NCBI RefSeq assembly: GCF_014237455.1
Contig: NZ_JABZFL010000004.1
Span: 17,867 to 81,866 of the forward strand
From: Desulfobacula sp.
Lineage (GTDB): Bacteria > Desulfobacterota > Desulfobacteria > Desulfobacterales > Desulfobacteraceae
Direction of reading: 5' to 3'
DNA: 64,000 nt
The notes below the pieces were generated by a model. That model made no database searches. It saw only the letters and a program-made list of their open reading frames with translations, and was not told the DNA's origin. Position numbers and translations under genes: made by a program. Positions 16,648 to 25,567 of this stretch are shown piece after piece (position 1 is the stretch's first letter; each line of letters begins with the position of its first letter).

Positions 16648-17427
16648 TTGAACAGCAGACCTGTTGCCATAGGAGCAAGGTTAAAACAATACCCGTCGAT
16701 TCAAACCCTTGGGTTCAAGCCCAATTTTCAGGATTATTCCGCCCGGGAGCAGAAACTGATCCTGAACGCAAAAAAAATCTATTACCCTACCGCCTTTTAT
16801 GCAGACCTGTTCAATACCATGGGGAAAAAAACATTCCCCAGTTTTCATACCTATAAATTTGCCCAAGACAAAATAAAACAAACAGCGATTTTTAACATGC
16901 TTGATATTCCCCATCCAGAAACAAAAATTTTTTATGGAAAAAAACAAAAGCAGACGATCCTTAAACATTTTGCTTTCCCGTTTATTGCCAAAAAAGCCAG
17001 AGGATCATCTAAAGGCAATGATGTGTACCTGATTCAAAACAACGAAGATCTTTTACGTTCTTTAAAAAACAAAGGCCCTGCCTATATCCAGGAATATCTT
17101 CCCATAGACCGGGATATGCGGATTATCATTATCGGAAAAAAAATCAGGCTTGCCTATTGGCGGATTGCAGCCCCGGACAATTTTAAAACCAATCTTTCCC
17201 AGGGCGGAGCCATCAGCTTTAACCCCCTGCCGCAAAAAGCCCTTGATCTTGCACTCACAACCGCTTTAAAGTGTGGATGGGATGATGTGGGGATCGATAT
17301 CATTGAACACAACAATCAATTCTATGTCCTGGAAGGCAATATGAAATACGGAACAAAAGGATTCCAGAAAGCCGGCATCCATTATAAAAAAATGATGGCA
17401 AATCTGATCGTGGAAGGAAAGGTCTAA
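16648..17427 (+). CDS. RimK-like ATP-grasp ligase family protein
   Basis: A 259-residue ATP-grasp protein starting at TTG (AAGGA seven bases upstream). The grasp blocks are FPFIAKKARGSSKGND (ATP-binding Lys and flexible loop), AYIQEYLPIDRDMRIIIIG (hinge and metal region) and FYVLEGNMKYGTKGF, where Glu and Asn usually bind Mg. RimK-like enzymes join an amino acid or carboxylate to an amine through an acyl phosphate. It follows galE closely and faces an unknown gene 3 bases away. The substrate is unknown; a small-molecule or peptide modification is as likely as a role in glycan building. Confidence 0.68.
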   Translation: MNSRPVAIGARLKQYPSIQTLGFKPNFQDYSAREQKLILNAKKIYYPTAFYADLFNTMGKKTFPSFHTYKFAQDKIKQTAIFNMLDIPHPETKIFYGKKQKQTILKHFAFPFIAKKARGSSKGNDVYLIQNNEDLLRSLKNKGPAYIQEYLPIDRDMRIIIIGKKIRLAYWRIAAPDNFKTNLSQGGAISFNPLPQKALDLALTTALKCGWDDVGIDIIEHNNQFYVLEGNMKYGTKGFQKAGIHYKKMMANLIVEGKV

Positions 17428-17430
17428 GCG

Positions 17431-18015
17431 TTATAGCAGCCCTGCATCCTGTTCATCTTCTTCCCATTCAGCAAGGTATGTTTTGATGGCCGCATATTTT
17501 GATGATCCCCCGGGTTTAAAAAACAGATATCCAAGCTGCTCAATCCGGGTTTCAAGACATTGAAAAAAAGCCGCTTCAACCTGCTTTATTTCAATATTAT
17601 TTTCATCCTTTTCTATTTTATCCAGCACAACCCTGGTCAAGTGTCCTTTTGGAACAAAAATATCGCAGACAGCAGCATTCCATTCTTCGGGAAAATTATT
17701 TATCTTCCACGGGCTTAACGTCTCAGGTCGTAAGATACTTTTATTTGCAGGGTTAAAGGGAGATTTGACAATCTTCATTTTCCGTTTATCAAACTGCATC
17801 AATTCTTTTAAAAGCGCCTCTATACCATTTGAAAAAATCCATTCTTCCGGTTCCAGCAGAACAGGAGGGAATTCTTTGCTGGTAAGCGCATATTTGTACG
17901 GTCCCTTTTCTCCCCAAACCGTCTTAAACTCCTTTGAATTGGCAAGTATTTCTCTTTTTATCGGTTCAACAACCATTTTAAAATTTTCCTGATAAAAATT
18001 GCCTGGATTTTTCAT
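17431..18015 (-). CDS. Conserved-looking hypothetical protein, 194 residues
   Basis: I do not recognise the family. The protein is soluble, with no signal peptide or membrane segment. It is rich in charged residues with aromatic clusters (FKTVWGEKGPYKYALTSKEF and EEWIFSNGIEALL), and its C-terminus is acidic (EWEEDEQDAG). Reading-frame length, codon use like its neighbours and tight convergence with the ATP-grasp gene (3-base gap) support a real gene. No clear ribosome site precedes the ATG at 18015, so the start may differ slightly. Confidence 0.6.
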   Translation of the reverse strand: MKNPGNFYQENFKMVVEPIKREILANSKEFKTVWGEKGPYKYALTSKEFPPVLLEPEEWIFSNGIEALLKELMQFDKRKMKIVKSPFNPANKSILRPETLSPWKINNFPEEWNAAVCDIFVPKGHLTRVVLDKIEKDENNIEIKQVEAAFFQCLETRIEQLGYLFFKPGGSSKYAAIKTYLAEWEEDEQDAGLL

Positions 18016-18222
18016 CGCCCATTTTACTGCTCTCCTGTTTATAAAATATCTGTTACCGATCTATTACGCAGATTTTTTCTATAAATCAACCATAGAACTC
18101 CTGTTGAACAACAAGTCCGGCATTGATTTAGTCATTATAATTGTTGACTATGTATTCCTTTTTATAATAACCTCAGGCCCGATTAAATTGAATCCACCAT
18201 TATTTTTAGGGAGAGAACCACC

Positions 18223-19014
18223 ATGACTGAAAGATGATTATTCTTTTTTGCAGCAGCTACAGCAGTTCTGGCCGCCACATTTTTTTTAACCGGATGCGTA
18301 TCCTCAGGACCGCAATTTACAAAACCGGAAGCACCGCCTTCGGGCCGATCCGTTGTCTATTTTTATCGTGCGAATAAGTTGCTCACCAACGCGACATCCC
18401 CTGGAATCATTCATAACAAGAAAAAAGTGTTGTCCCTGATGGTCAGCGGAGGATTCTGGAAATATTATATTAATCCGGGTGTCCATGTATTTGAACCCCA
18501 GCAATTTGGTCTTTATAAAAAAGTTCCTCTGACCCTTACCAATGACAAACCCGGGCAGACTTACTATGTTGAGCTGGTGGTAAACATCGGTTATATCGGC
18601 TTTCATCTTCGAAGTGAACCCGTGGGGCTTGCCGGTATCTCCGAATGTTATGAACTTGGAACTGGCTCCAACGGCCAGTCAGGAACCCTGCCGGCCAAAA
18701 CCGATGAGGCGGCCACGGACAATGTTGCTGTTCCTGATTCAAAAGAGAAGGCTCAGGCTGAAATCCTGCCCAAACCCGAGCCGGCCCAGATATCACCTGC
18801 AACAGGTCCTGCCACGATCCATGTGGTCACCCCCCCTGAAAATGCCCGAATCAGAATCATGAATATAAAACCCAAATTTCACCAGGGCATTGAACTAAAA
18901 CCCGGGAAATACCACATTGAAATTTCGGCCGAAGGGTATTTTACCGAGTCCAAATGGGTGGCCCTTGCAAAGGGAGAAGCCTTGAATCTGAATTTCACCC
19001 TCCTGGCCAAATAG
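18223..19014 (+). pseudogene. Lipoprotein with in-frame TGA at codon 5 (DUF2846/PEGA-like)
   Basis: AGGGAGAG and the ATG at 18223 open a frame M-T-E-R-stop, and the same frame then continues without interruption to 19014. After the TGA (18235-18237) comes a hydrophobic signal core and the lipobox L-T-G-C (Cys25 of the read-through form). The mature part has a DUF2846-like domain (SVVYFYRANKLL to about residue 150), a proline/alanine/glutamate-rich linker and a C-terminal PEGA-like beta domain (ATIHVVTPPENARIRI onward). No alternative start lies between the TGA and the lipobox. A CGA-to-TGA nonsense change would explain it. Selenocysteine here is implausible, since it would fall in the signal peptide. 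Sequencing error remains possible. Confidence 0.65.
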
Positions 19015-19072
19015 AATAAAACAACGGCTGCCCCCCGGTGGTATCGGAAAAAAATCCGTCATCACCGGGATT

Positions 19073-19219
19073 ATAACGTTTACGACGCTCTCCATCACCC
19101 ACAATGACTTCTTTAGCATGGAGGTTCTCTACGGTATTGACCTCTGTGGTATTACCGGAAAAGATCCAGCTGCGGACAGGTATCCCTTCCTTTGTGACGG
19201 CAAGAGCAATTACAACCCG
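19073..19219 (-). mobile_element. Relic of an IS1634/IS4-type transposase gene
   Basis: On the minus strand the frame reads RVVIALAVTKEGIPVRSW followed by F-S-G-N-T-T-E-V, the segment around the conserved catalytic region of IS1634-family transposases. It then jumps directly to KEVIVGDGERRKRY, which in intact members lies much further on. The rest of the gene, both ends and any terminal repeats are missing, so this is a decayed, internally deleted fragment. It lies between the broken lipoprotein gene and the liv operon. Confidence 0.55.
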
Positions 19220-19415
19220 GGTGTGCTCTGTTAATTGACTTTTTTAATAAAATTTGATATTTAAATTTAATTAACCACGCAGAGTTATTTCACGCGATAA
19301 TTCATATCTTCCTGATTTGAAAACCTGAGCATCCCGAAGAACGAGACAATGAGCCTGTAAATCCGTCGTTTTTATAAGAAACATAATACGGTTAATTAAC
19401 CCCAAAAAGGGAGAA

Positions 19416-20549
19416 ATGATGATGAACACTTACATTAAAAAATTGTTTATTGTGATTGTTTTTGTTTTTTTCATGGTCCCGTTTCCGGTTACAGGTTTTT
19501 CCGATGAACCGGTAAGACTTGGTGTTGCTGTTGTGAAAACCGGTGAACTCGCCTCTTATGGCATTTCCGGGTTAAGAGGTGTGGAATTGGCTGTCCAGAA
19601 CATAAATGCCAAGGGAGGAATTATGGGCAGACAGGTTGAACTCTTTGTGGAAGATGATTTATGCCTGCCTAAAAATGCTTTGATTGTTGCATCAAAGCTT
19701 CTAATACATAATGTCCATGCCGTCATCGGGCATATCTGCAGCGGTGCGACATTTGCCGCCCTTGATACATATAAAAATGCCAATATCATTACGATTTCAC
19801 CCTCGGCAACGAATCCTGATCTTACCCAGAGTGGCGATTACCCAAATTTTTACAGGACCATTGCGTCTGATGACACCCAGGCCCTGGTCCAGATTGAGTT
19901 TGTGATCAATCAACTCAAATTAAAACGAATCGCTGTTATCCATGACAAAAGTGTTTATGGCAAAGGGCTTGCAGAGTATGCAAAAGAGATCTTGAAAAAG
20001 ATAGATAAGAGAAAACTTGTCTTATTTGAAGGTGTCAGCACAGGCTCCATCAACTATACCCAGTTTGTTCAAAAAATAAAAAAAGCCCGGGCAGATGCGG
20101 TTATATACGGGGGATACCATCCTGGTGCATCAAAAATCGTCAGGCAGATGCGGTTAAAGAAAATAGAGGCAATTTTTCTTTCAGGGGACGGAATAAAGGA
20201 TGAATCCTTTATTGTATCCTCTGGTAAAAATGCTGAAGGTGTCTATGCCACTGCGCCCAAGGATACGTCAGCAATAAAAATGGCAGTTGATGTAACAAGA
20301 GCATACAGGGCAAAATATGATGAGGAACCCGGGGCATTTTTCATGAATGCCTATGCAGCAGTAGTGGCACTTGCCAATGCCATTGAAACGGCAGGATCAC
20401 TGGATTACGACAAAATATCCAAAGTACTTAAATCAGAATTCGTGGAAACCCCCATCGGCAAGATTGGTTTTGATGAGCGCGGAGATGCTACCGGTACTGG
20501 CTTTTCAATTTTCCAGGTGCAAAATGGTGTTTTTGTAGAACTTAAATAA
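19416..20549 (+). CDS. Branched-chain amino-acid ABC transporter substrate-binding protein
   Basis: A 377-residue periplasmic binding protein (Peripla_BP_6, LivJ/LivK type). A basic start and hydrophobic core (FIVIVFVFFMVPFPVTGF) form a Sec signal peptide, cleaved near residue 30. The mature protein starts PVRLGVAVVKTGELA, with GLRGVELAVQNINAKGGIMG, the classic ligand-binding opening. Three in-frame ATGs (19416, 19419, 19422) follow AGGGAG; the second or third has the best spacing. It heads the operon with LivG, LivF, LivH and LivM and delivers the ligand to the permease pair. Leucine, isoleucine or valine is the likely ligand, but related proteins bind other amino acids or aromatic compounds. 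Confidence 0.9.
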   Translation: MMMNTYIKKLFIVIVFVFFMVPFPVTGFSDEPVRLGVAVVKTGELASYGISGLRGVELAVQNINAKGGIMGRQVELFVEDDLCLPKNALIVASKLLIHNVHAVIGHICSGATFAALDTYKNANIITISPSATNPDLTQSGDYPNFYRTIASDDTQALVQIEFVINQLKLKRIAVIHDKSVYGKGLAEYAKEILKKIDKRKLVLFEGVSTGSINYTQFVQKIKKARADAVIYGGYHPGASKIVRQMRLKKIEAIFLSGDGIKDESFIVSSGKNAEGVYATAPKDTSAIKMAVDVTRAYRAKYDEEPGAFFMNAYAAVVALANAIETAGSLDYDKISKVLKSEFVETPIGKIGFDERGDATGTGFSIFQVQNGVFVELK

Positions 20550-20561
20550 AGTTTGAACGAT

Positions 20562-21323
20562 ATGCTTGAAATAAAAGAACTTAATAAAAGTTTTGGTGGG
20601 CTCAAGGCTATAAGTAATTGTTCCCTGAACGTTGAAAAAGGTTCAATAACAGGGCTTATCGGTCCCAACGGGGCCGGGAAGACCACTCTTTTTAATTTGA
20701 TCACAGGATTTTACAAACCTGAAAAAGGGACCATCCGGTTCAACGGGGACAGAATTGATGGACTGCCGCCCCATAGGATATTCTCAAATAAGATCTACAG
20801 GACTTTTCAGATAACCCGTGAGTTTTCACAAATGACAGTCCTGGAAAATCTGATGCTCATGCCGGGTGAACAATACGGGGAAAAGATTTGGAACACCTGG
20901 TTTCGGCCTGCAAAAGTAAGACACCAGGAAAAGGGTATTATGGAAAAAGCTCTTGAAGTTCTTGATTTTGTTGAATTACTGGACTTAAAAGACGAGTATG
21001 CAGGTTCCCTTTCAGGGGGACAGAAAAAGTTGCTGGAGCTTGCCAGGAGTATGATGGCTAATCCTGAAATCGTCCTATTGGATGAACCCGGTGCAGGGGT
21101 AAACCCAACATTGATGAAAAAACTGATGGGCAACATAAGGCGTTTGCGGGATGAAAAAAATTTAACTTTTTTATTAATAGAACATGACATGGATCTGGTA
21201 ATGAATCTTTGCAACCCTGTCATTGTCATGAGTGAAGGTACAAAATTGACCCAGGGAACGCCTGAAGAAGTCAAAAAAGATAAACGGGTTTTAGAAGCAT
21301 ATCTGGGCGGGCAATATAGATGA
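20562..21323 (+). CDS. livG: Branched-chain amino-acid ABC transporter ATPase LivG
   Basis: A 253-residue ABC ATPase. Walker A is GPNGAGKTT, the signature is LSGGQKK, Walker B is IVLLDEPGAGV, and the switch His follows in LLIEHDMDLVM. The insertion after Walker A (FYKPEKGTIRFNGDRI and YRTFQITREF) is typical of LivG rather than LivF. An in-frame TTG at 20553 is an alternative start, but MLEIKELNKSF at 20562 matches the family N-terminus. It powers import with LivF. The gene lies 12 bases after the binding protein and overlaps livF by four (ATGA), so these genes are one operon. Confidence 0.93.
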   Translation: MLEIKELNKSFGGLKAISNCSLNVEKGSITGLIGPNGAGKTTLFNLITGFYKPEKGTIRFNGDRIDGLPPHRIFSNKIYRTFQITREFSQMTVLENLMLMPGEQYGEKIWNTWFRPAKVRHQEKGIMEKALEVLDFVELLDLKDEYAGSLSGGQKKLLELARSMMANPEIVLLDEPGAGVNPTLMKKLMGNIRRLRDEKNLTFLLIEHDMDLVMNLCNPVIVMSEGTKLTQGTPEEVKKDKRVLEAYLGGQYR

Positions 21324-22024
21324 CAATTTTAACAGCCAAAGATATTATATCGGGGTATACCAAGGTTGATATACTTTATAATGTCAATATCAAAGTGGAG
21401 CAAGGCCAGATTGTTTCCATTATCGGACCCAACGGAGCGGGAAAGTCAACCCTTTTAAAAACCATATTCGGGATTTTAAAGCCACGGCACGGAAAAGTAG
21501 AACTCAAGGGTGAGGACATCACAGGGCTTAAGCCTGACAAAATTGTGCAAAAAGGAATCTCCTATGTTCCCCAGGTGGACAATGTGTTTCCGTCCCTCAC
21601 TATCCGGGAAAACCTTGAAATGGGAGCATTTATCCGAAATGATGATTATAGCGGAAGGATTGAGGATATCTACACTCTTTTTCCTGTTCTGAAAGACAAA
21701 TCCAATCAAAAGGCAAGCCAGCTTTCCGGCGGGCAAAGACAGATGGTTGCCATGGGAAGAGCCTTGATGCTGGATCCAGGCCTCCTGCTGCTGGACGAAC
21801 CTTCTGCCGGGCTGGCACCCCGTCTTGTGTCCATGATATTTGAAAAAATTATAGAGATCAATGCATCAGGTGTGGCAATGATCATTGTGGAACAAAATGC
21901 CCGGGAGGCATTGAAAATGGCAGATCATGGATATGTTCTGGCCATGGGCAAAAATGTCCTGGATGACACTGGAGAAGCCCTTTTGACCAGTGAAGAGGTC
22001 GGTCGCCTCTACCTGGGAGGATAA
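21320..22024 (+). CDS. livF: Branched-chain amino-acid ABC transporter ATPase LivF
   Basis: A 234-residue ABC ATPase and partner of LivG. Walker A is GPNGAGKST, the signature is LSGGQRQM, Walker B is LLLLDEPSAGL and the switch region is IIVEQNAREAL, in which Gln replaces the usual switch His, as LivF proteins commonly show. ISYVPQVDNVFPSLTIREN is the Q-loop segment. Its ATG overlaps the livG stop, which indicates translational coupling. It forms the mixed ATPase dimer under the LivH-LivM permease. Confidence 0.94.
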   Translation: MTILTAKDIISGYTKVDILYNVNIKVEQGQIVSIIGPNGAGKSTLLKTIFGILKPRHGKVELKGEDITGLKPDKIVQKGISYVPQVDNVFPSLTIRENLEMGAFIRNDDYSGRIEDIYTLFPVLKDKSNQKASQLSGGQRQMVAMGRALMLDPGLLLLDEPSAGLAPRLVSMIFEKIIEINASGVAMIIVEQNAREALKMADHGYVLAMGKNVLDDTGEALLTSEEVGRLYLGG

Positions 22025-22026
22025 GT

Positions 22027-22941
22027 ATGGCGGAATTGATAGTTTACGGGATTGTCCTGGGCAGTATTATTTCCCTGGGCGCCATCGGTCTGACACTGGT
22101 GTACGGCATCATCCGTTTTGCAAATTTTGCGCATGGGGATTTAATGTCGGCAGGGGCATATATTGCTCTGTTCATAACGTCCGTGGCCTTGCCTTGGACA
22201 GGACTGCCACACACCACTTTCGGGCCGTTTTCATTTGGCTGGGAAATGGTCATTGCCTTTCCTGTTTCCATGCTGATTGTCGGCGGCGTGGCCATTGGAC
22301 TGGACCAAATTCTTTATCAAAAACTTAGAAATAAAAACAGCAATGCGGTCATCATGGCCATGTCTTCTTTGGGTGCATCATTTATCATCCGGATGATTAT
22401 TCTCATTCTCTGGGGTTCGGATTTTTTCTTCTACAGACCCGGCGTTCTGCGTCCGGCCATTGAATTTCCCTTGGGGATAAAGATCCGGCCGGATCAGATC
22501 CTGATTCTTTTTATTGTCTTTTTGCTGATCACAGGCCTCCATCTTTTTTTAAAAATGACAAAAATGGGAAAGGCAATGAGGGCCACAGCGGATAATATGG
22601 AGCTTGCCAAGGTATCCGGCATTGATACGGAAAAAATTATTATCTGGACCTGGTGTATTGGCGGGGCATTGGCAGCTGCCGGCGGTATCCTTTACGGCAT
22701 TGATGTTCAGCTTCACCCGGCAATGGGCTGGAATTTTCTGATTCCTTTGTTTGCCGCCACCATTCTGGGCACCATTGGAAACATGTACGGGGCGCTTATC
22801 GGCGGGTTGATCATCGGTATATCCCAACAGGTTTCAACCGCGTTTATCATGCCCACATACAAACCTGCAGTGGCATTTGTTATCATGATCCTGATCCTAC
22901 TGTTTCGCCCCAAAGGACTATTTAGCGGAGGTAAAGAATAA
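22027..22941 (+). CDS. livH: Branched-chain amino-acid ABC transporter permease LivH
   Basis: A 304-residue inner-membrane permease with about eight transmembrane helices. GIVLGSIISLGAIGLTLVYG and IRFANFAHGDLMSAGAYIAL are the LivH start motifs. RATADNMELAKVSGID is the cytoplasmic coupling loop (EAA-like) that contacts the ATPases, and PLFAATILGTIGNMYGALIG is the conserved late segment. It starts 2 bases after livF and overlaps livM by one base. LivH and LivM together form the channel. Confidence 0.94.
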   Translation: MAELIVYGIVLGSIISLGAIGLTLVYGIIRFANFAHGDLMSAGAYIALFITSVALPWTGLPHTTFGPFSFGWEMVIAFPVSMLIVGGVAIGLDQILYQKLRNKNSNAVIMAMSSLGASFIIRMIILILWGSDFFFYRPGVLRPAIEFPLGIKIRPDQILILFIVFLLITGLHLFLKMTKMGKAMRATADNMELAKVSGIDTEKIIIWTWCIGGALAAAGGILYGIDVQLHPAMGWNFLIPLFAATILGTIGNMYGALIGGLIIGISQQVSTAFIMPTYKPAVAFVIMILILLFRPKGLFSGGKE

Positions 22942-23909
22942 TGGAATTCGCAGGCATTTTAGCATATCTGGTTTCTTTGGCCATCATGGCAGGAATATAT
23001 GCGGTATTCTGCCTGGGTCTTAATATCCAATGGGGATATACCGGGTTGTTTAACATTGGCATCGCAGGATTTTTCTGCATTGGAGCCTATACATCGGCAA
23101 TGATCACATCACCCATGCCCACCGGCACCTATGCCCATTATGTTCATCAATTGTTCGGGCTGAACCTGCCCTTTGTTTTCGGATTAATTGGCGCAGCAAG
23201 CATTTGCGGGATTGTTGCCTTTTTTATCGGGTTTGCCACACTAAGGCTTGGGGATGACTACCTGGCCATTGCCACCCTGGGGATCGCCGAGACATTCAGG
23301 CTGATCTTCAACAATGAACAATGGCTGGCAAACGGGCCCAGAGGGTTGATGGGGCTTCCCCAGCCTTTGGCGGGTCTGGTTGATCCTAAAAATTACAACT
23401 ACATTTATCTGGTTATTGTCATTGTTATATTGATCCTGATTTATCTTTTAATTGAACAGGCCATCCGCTCTCCCTGGGGAAGGGTATTAAGATCTATCAG
23501 GGAAGATGAGATCTCTGCTGCCATGAGCGGAAAGAATGTTTTAAGGTTTAAAATCCAGGCCCTTGTTTTCGGAGCCATGATTATGGGAGTTGGCGGGGCC
23601 TTATATGCCCATTATACAAAGGCCATTTCGCCCGATGTATTCACCCCGTTGTATGGAACGTTTATCATCTGGGTCATGCTGATGGCAGGTGGAAGTGGAA
23701 ACAATAAAGGGGCTATTCTCGGAGCTTTTTTGATCTGGGGAATGTGGATAGGGACTAAATTCATGACTGACCTGCTTCCCTATACCCTCAAAGCAAGAGC
23801 TCCTTATATCCGGTTTCTTTTAATCGGTATTTTACTGGAGTTCATACTGATTTACAGGCCCCAGGGAATTTTGGGGGAAGAGAAAAAAGTCTCCAAGCTG
23901 ATAGAATAA
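22941..23909 (+). CDS. livM: Branched-chain amino-acid ABC transporter permease LivM
   Basis: A 322-residue polytopic permease, last gene of the operon. CLGLNIQWGYTGLFNIGIAG and FATLRLGDDYLAIATLGIAE are the LivM hallmarks; RSIREDEISAAMSGKNVLRFK is the ATPase-coupling loop, and IWVMLMAGGSGNNKGAILGA lies near the end. Its ATG overlaps the livH stop (TAATG). A rho-independent terminator begins at its stop codon, ending the transcript. Confidence 0.94.
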   Translation: MEFAGILAYLVSLAIMAGIYAVFCLGLNIQWGYTGLFNIGIAGFFCIGAYTSAMITSPMPTGTYAHYVHQLFGLNLPFVFGLIGAASICGIVAFFIGFATLRLGDDYLAIATLGIAETFRLIFNNEQWLANGPRGLMGLPQPLAGLVDPKNYNYIYLVIVIVILILIYLLIEQAIRSPWGRVLRSIREDEISAAMSGKNVLRFKIQALVFGAMIMGVGGALYAHYTKAISPDVFTPLYGTFIIWVMLMAGGSGNNKGAILGAFLIWGMWIGTKFMTDLLPYTLKARAPYIRFLLIGILLEFILIYRPQGILGEEKKVSKLIE

Positions 23910-23946
23910 CCAAAGAGGGCTTTAAACAGCCCCCTTTGGATTTTTA
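23910..23946 (+). terminator. Rho-independent terminator of the liv operon
   Basis: CCAAAG-A-GGGCT pairs with AGCCC-C-CTTTGG around the loop TTAAAC, followed by ATTTTT. It starts directly after the livM stop. The convergent second binding-protein gene ends 20 bases further on, so it may serve both directions, although the T tract is only on this strand. Confidence 0.85.
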
Positions 23947-23965
23947 ACCTGCGGGATCTGCTTTT

Positions 23966-25180
23966 CTATTTAACCTCTTCTGTCCTGACAGTTACGATTT
24001 TTCCGTTTTCATATTTCCAAATCTCAATAGGGGTTACAACATCTCCGTTTTTGTCATAATCCACTGATCCTGCCGCACCTTCATAATTAATATCTTTACC
24101 CTGTTTTAACAAATCAAACGCCTTTTTAAATTCACCCGGATTTATTATAGTTCCCGGCGGACCGGCCACAGAACGCAAATTGTCCCGGATATTTTCCGAT
24201 GTTAAGGCCAGCCCTTTAATCTTTGCCTTGTAAGCTGCAAGCCCAATGGTGGCCATTGCATCGTATCCGTTTGTGATAAACGGCAAAGGCGGAAGTTTGC
24301 CAAACTCTTTCTTATACTGGGTATTAAACATCTCATAGGATTTGCCGCCTGAACTACCCGGAGCTGTCCCCATCTGACCCTCAACATTCTTAGCACCCAG
24401 GGCTTTTACAATATCCTGTGATTTTGTTCCATCGCAAAATAGGAATCTTCTGTATTTGAAAAATTCAATGGCCTCTTTAAGATAGACTTGGGCATGTTGG
24501 GGGTAACTAAAGGCTAAAAGCCTGTCAGGGTTTCCTGCCAAGGCTTTTCTCAGTTCCGCTGTATAGGATTCGGCTGCTTTCTCATCATGGGGAACCATTA
24601 CTAGAACCTTACCTTTCATGGCTTCAAAGGATTGTTTAAACAGCTCTGCAAGCCCCTGTCCATAGGGGTTGTTTACATAAAGAACTGCTGCGGTTTTATT
24701 GTAACTGGCAGCAAGTTTGCCGGCAACAACTCCTTGCAAGGCATCGGATGGACATGTTCGAAACAAGAAGTCCTTGTTCTTGTCACTGGGTAAAACAGTG
24801 AGTAAAGGAGATGTGGACGCAGGTGAAATCATGATCACATTGTTGGGACTTGTCACCGACTCGGCAACAGGAACGGTAACCCCACTGGCCAATGCCCCGA
24901 CAATTGCCACGACCCTGTCTAATTCCACCAGTTTTTTTGCAGCATTGGTGGCCGGGATAGCAGAAGTTTCACTGTCTTCATGAATGAGCTCGATATCAAA
25001 GCCGACAGCTCTCATCTGTTTTGCCCCGAGAATCACTCCATTCTGAATATTAGGTCCGAATTCTTTTAACGGTCCTGTGTGGGAAAGAAGGGTTCCAACC
25101 TTAATCTCCGCGGCAATAGCACCGGGAATCAAGATCAGAAAGAAAAGAAAAATACTTACATAAATCATGGATTTTTTCAT
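23966..25180 (-). CDS. Second Liv-type periplasmic substrate-binding protein
   Basis: A 404-residue Peripla_BP_6 protein. The ATG at 25180 has AAAGGAG seven bases upstream, so the nine extra codons back to 25207 are not used. A signal peptide (MKKSMIYVSIFLFFLILIPG, cleaved after A-I-A-A) precedes EIKVGTLLSHTGPLKEFGP. The mature protein keeps the periplasmic-binding fold (AIVGALASGVTVPVAES, NKTAAVLYVNNPYGQGLAE, GYDAMATIGLAAY). It converges on the LivGFHM operon and may be an alternative ligand receptor for the same permease with its own expression control. It is clearly diverged from the first binding protein, so a different ligand is likely. Confidence 0.88.
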   Translation of the reverse strand: MKKSMIYVSIFLFFLILIPGAIAAEIKVGTLLSHTGPLKEFGPNIQNGVILGAKQMRAVGFDIELIHEDSETSAIPATNAAKKLVELDRVVAIVGALASGVTVPVAESVTSPNNVIMISPASTSPLLTVLPSDKNKDFLFRTCPSDALQGVVAGKLAASYNKTAAVLYVNNPYGQGLAELFKQSFEAMKGKVLVMVPHDEKAAESYTAELRKALAGNPDRLLAFSYPQHAQVYLKEAIEFFKYRRFLFCDGTKSQDIVKALGAKNVEGQMGTAPGSSGGKSYEMFNTQYKKEFGKLPPLPFITNGYDAMATIGLAAYKAKIKGLALTSENIRDNLRSVAGPPGTIINPGEFKKAFDLLKQGKDINYEGAAGSVDYDKNGDVVTPIEIWKYENGKIVTVRTEEVK

Positions 25181-25207
25181 AATGGTCTCCTTTCTGGTAT
25201 TAACCAT

Positions 25208-25538
25208 TTCTAAAAATTTTAATGGAGGATAAACGCTATCCTCCGGTTTTATGCAGATGCGATAGGAAAAAAGTGGTGAAACTTTCTTGGAGAGCTTATG
25301 AATAGATCAAATTTCGCACAACTCCTATATGTTACATTTATTTAACATTATAAGAGTATCAATATAAGCGGAAAAAATCGTTTCAGAACAGATCTTTGAA
25401 TGAAGTGTAAAATAACCCTTGGGGAATCATTAAGCATATACCAAAAAAAACAATATTTTTCAAGAATATTTTATTATTATTTCCAATTTTTTCAAATTAT
25501 TATAATATTCTTTCGCAGTACAGTATTTTATTTATCCC
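25208..25538. other. AT-rich intergenic region between a binding-protein gene and birA
   Basis: No gene is supported here. On the minus strand a TATAAT (25347-25352) could be the -10 box of the binding-protein gene, but no good -35 lies at the right distance; if used it would leave a leader of roughly 160 bases. The remainder is AT-rich runs without clear hairpins. Confidence 0.4.
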
Positions 25539-25567
25539 TTGACCTTAAAATTCTATTCTGTTAACTA
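25539..25567 (+). promoter_or_regulatory. Promoter of the birA-bioYMN module
   Basis: TTGACC (25539-25544), a 17-base spacer and TAACTA (25562-25567) form a sigma-70-like promoter. The expected start of transcription, about 25574-25576, is only a few bases before the birA ATG at 25580, so the transcript would be nearly leaderless; no ribosome site is present. The -10 lies inside the BirA operator. Confidence 0.5.

Noticed and set aside
20807..21274. 155-codon minus-strand frame inside livG
   Set aside because: Antisense to Walker and signature motifs; no independent evidence.
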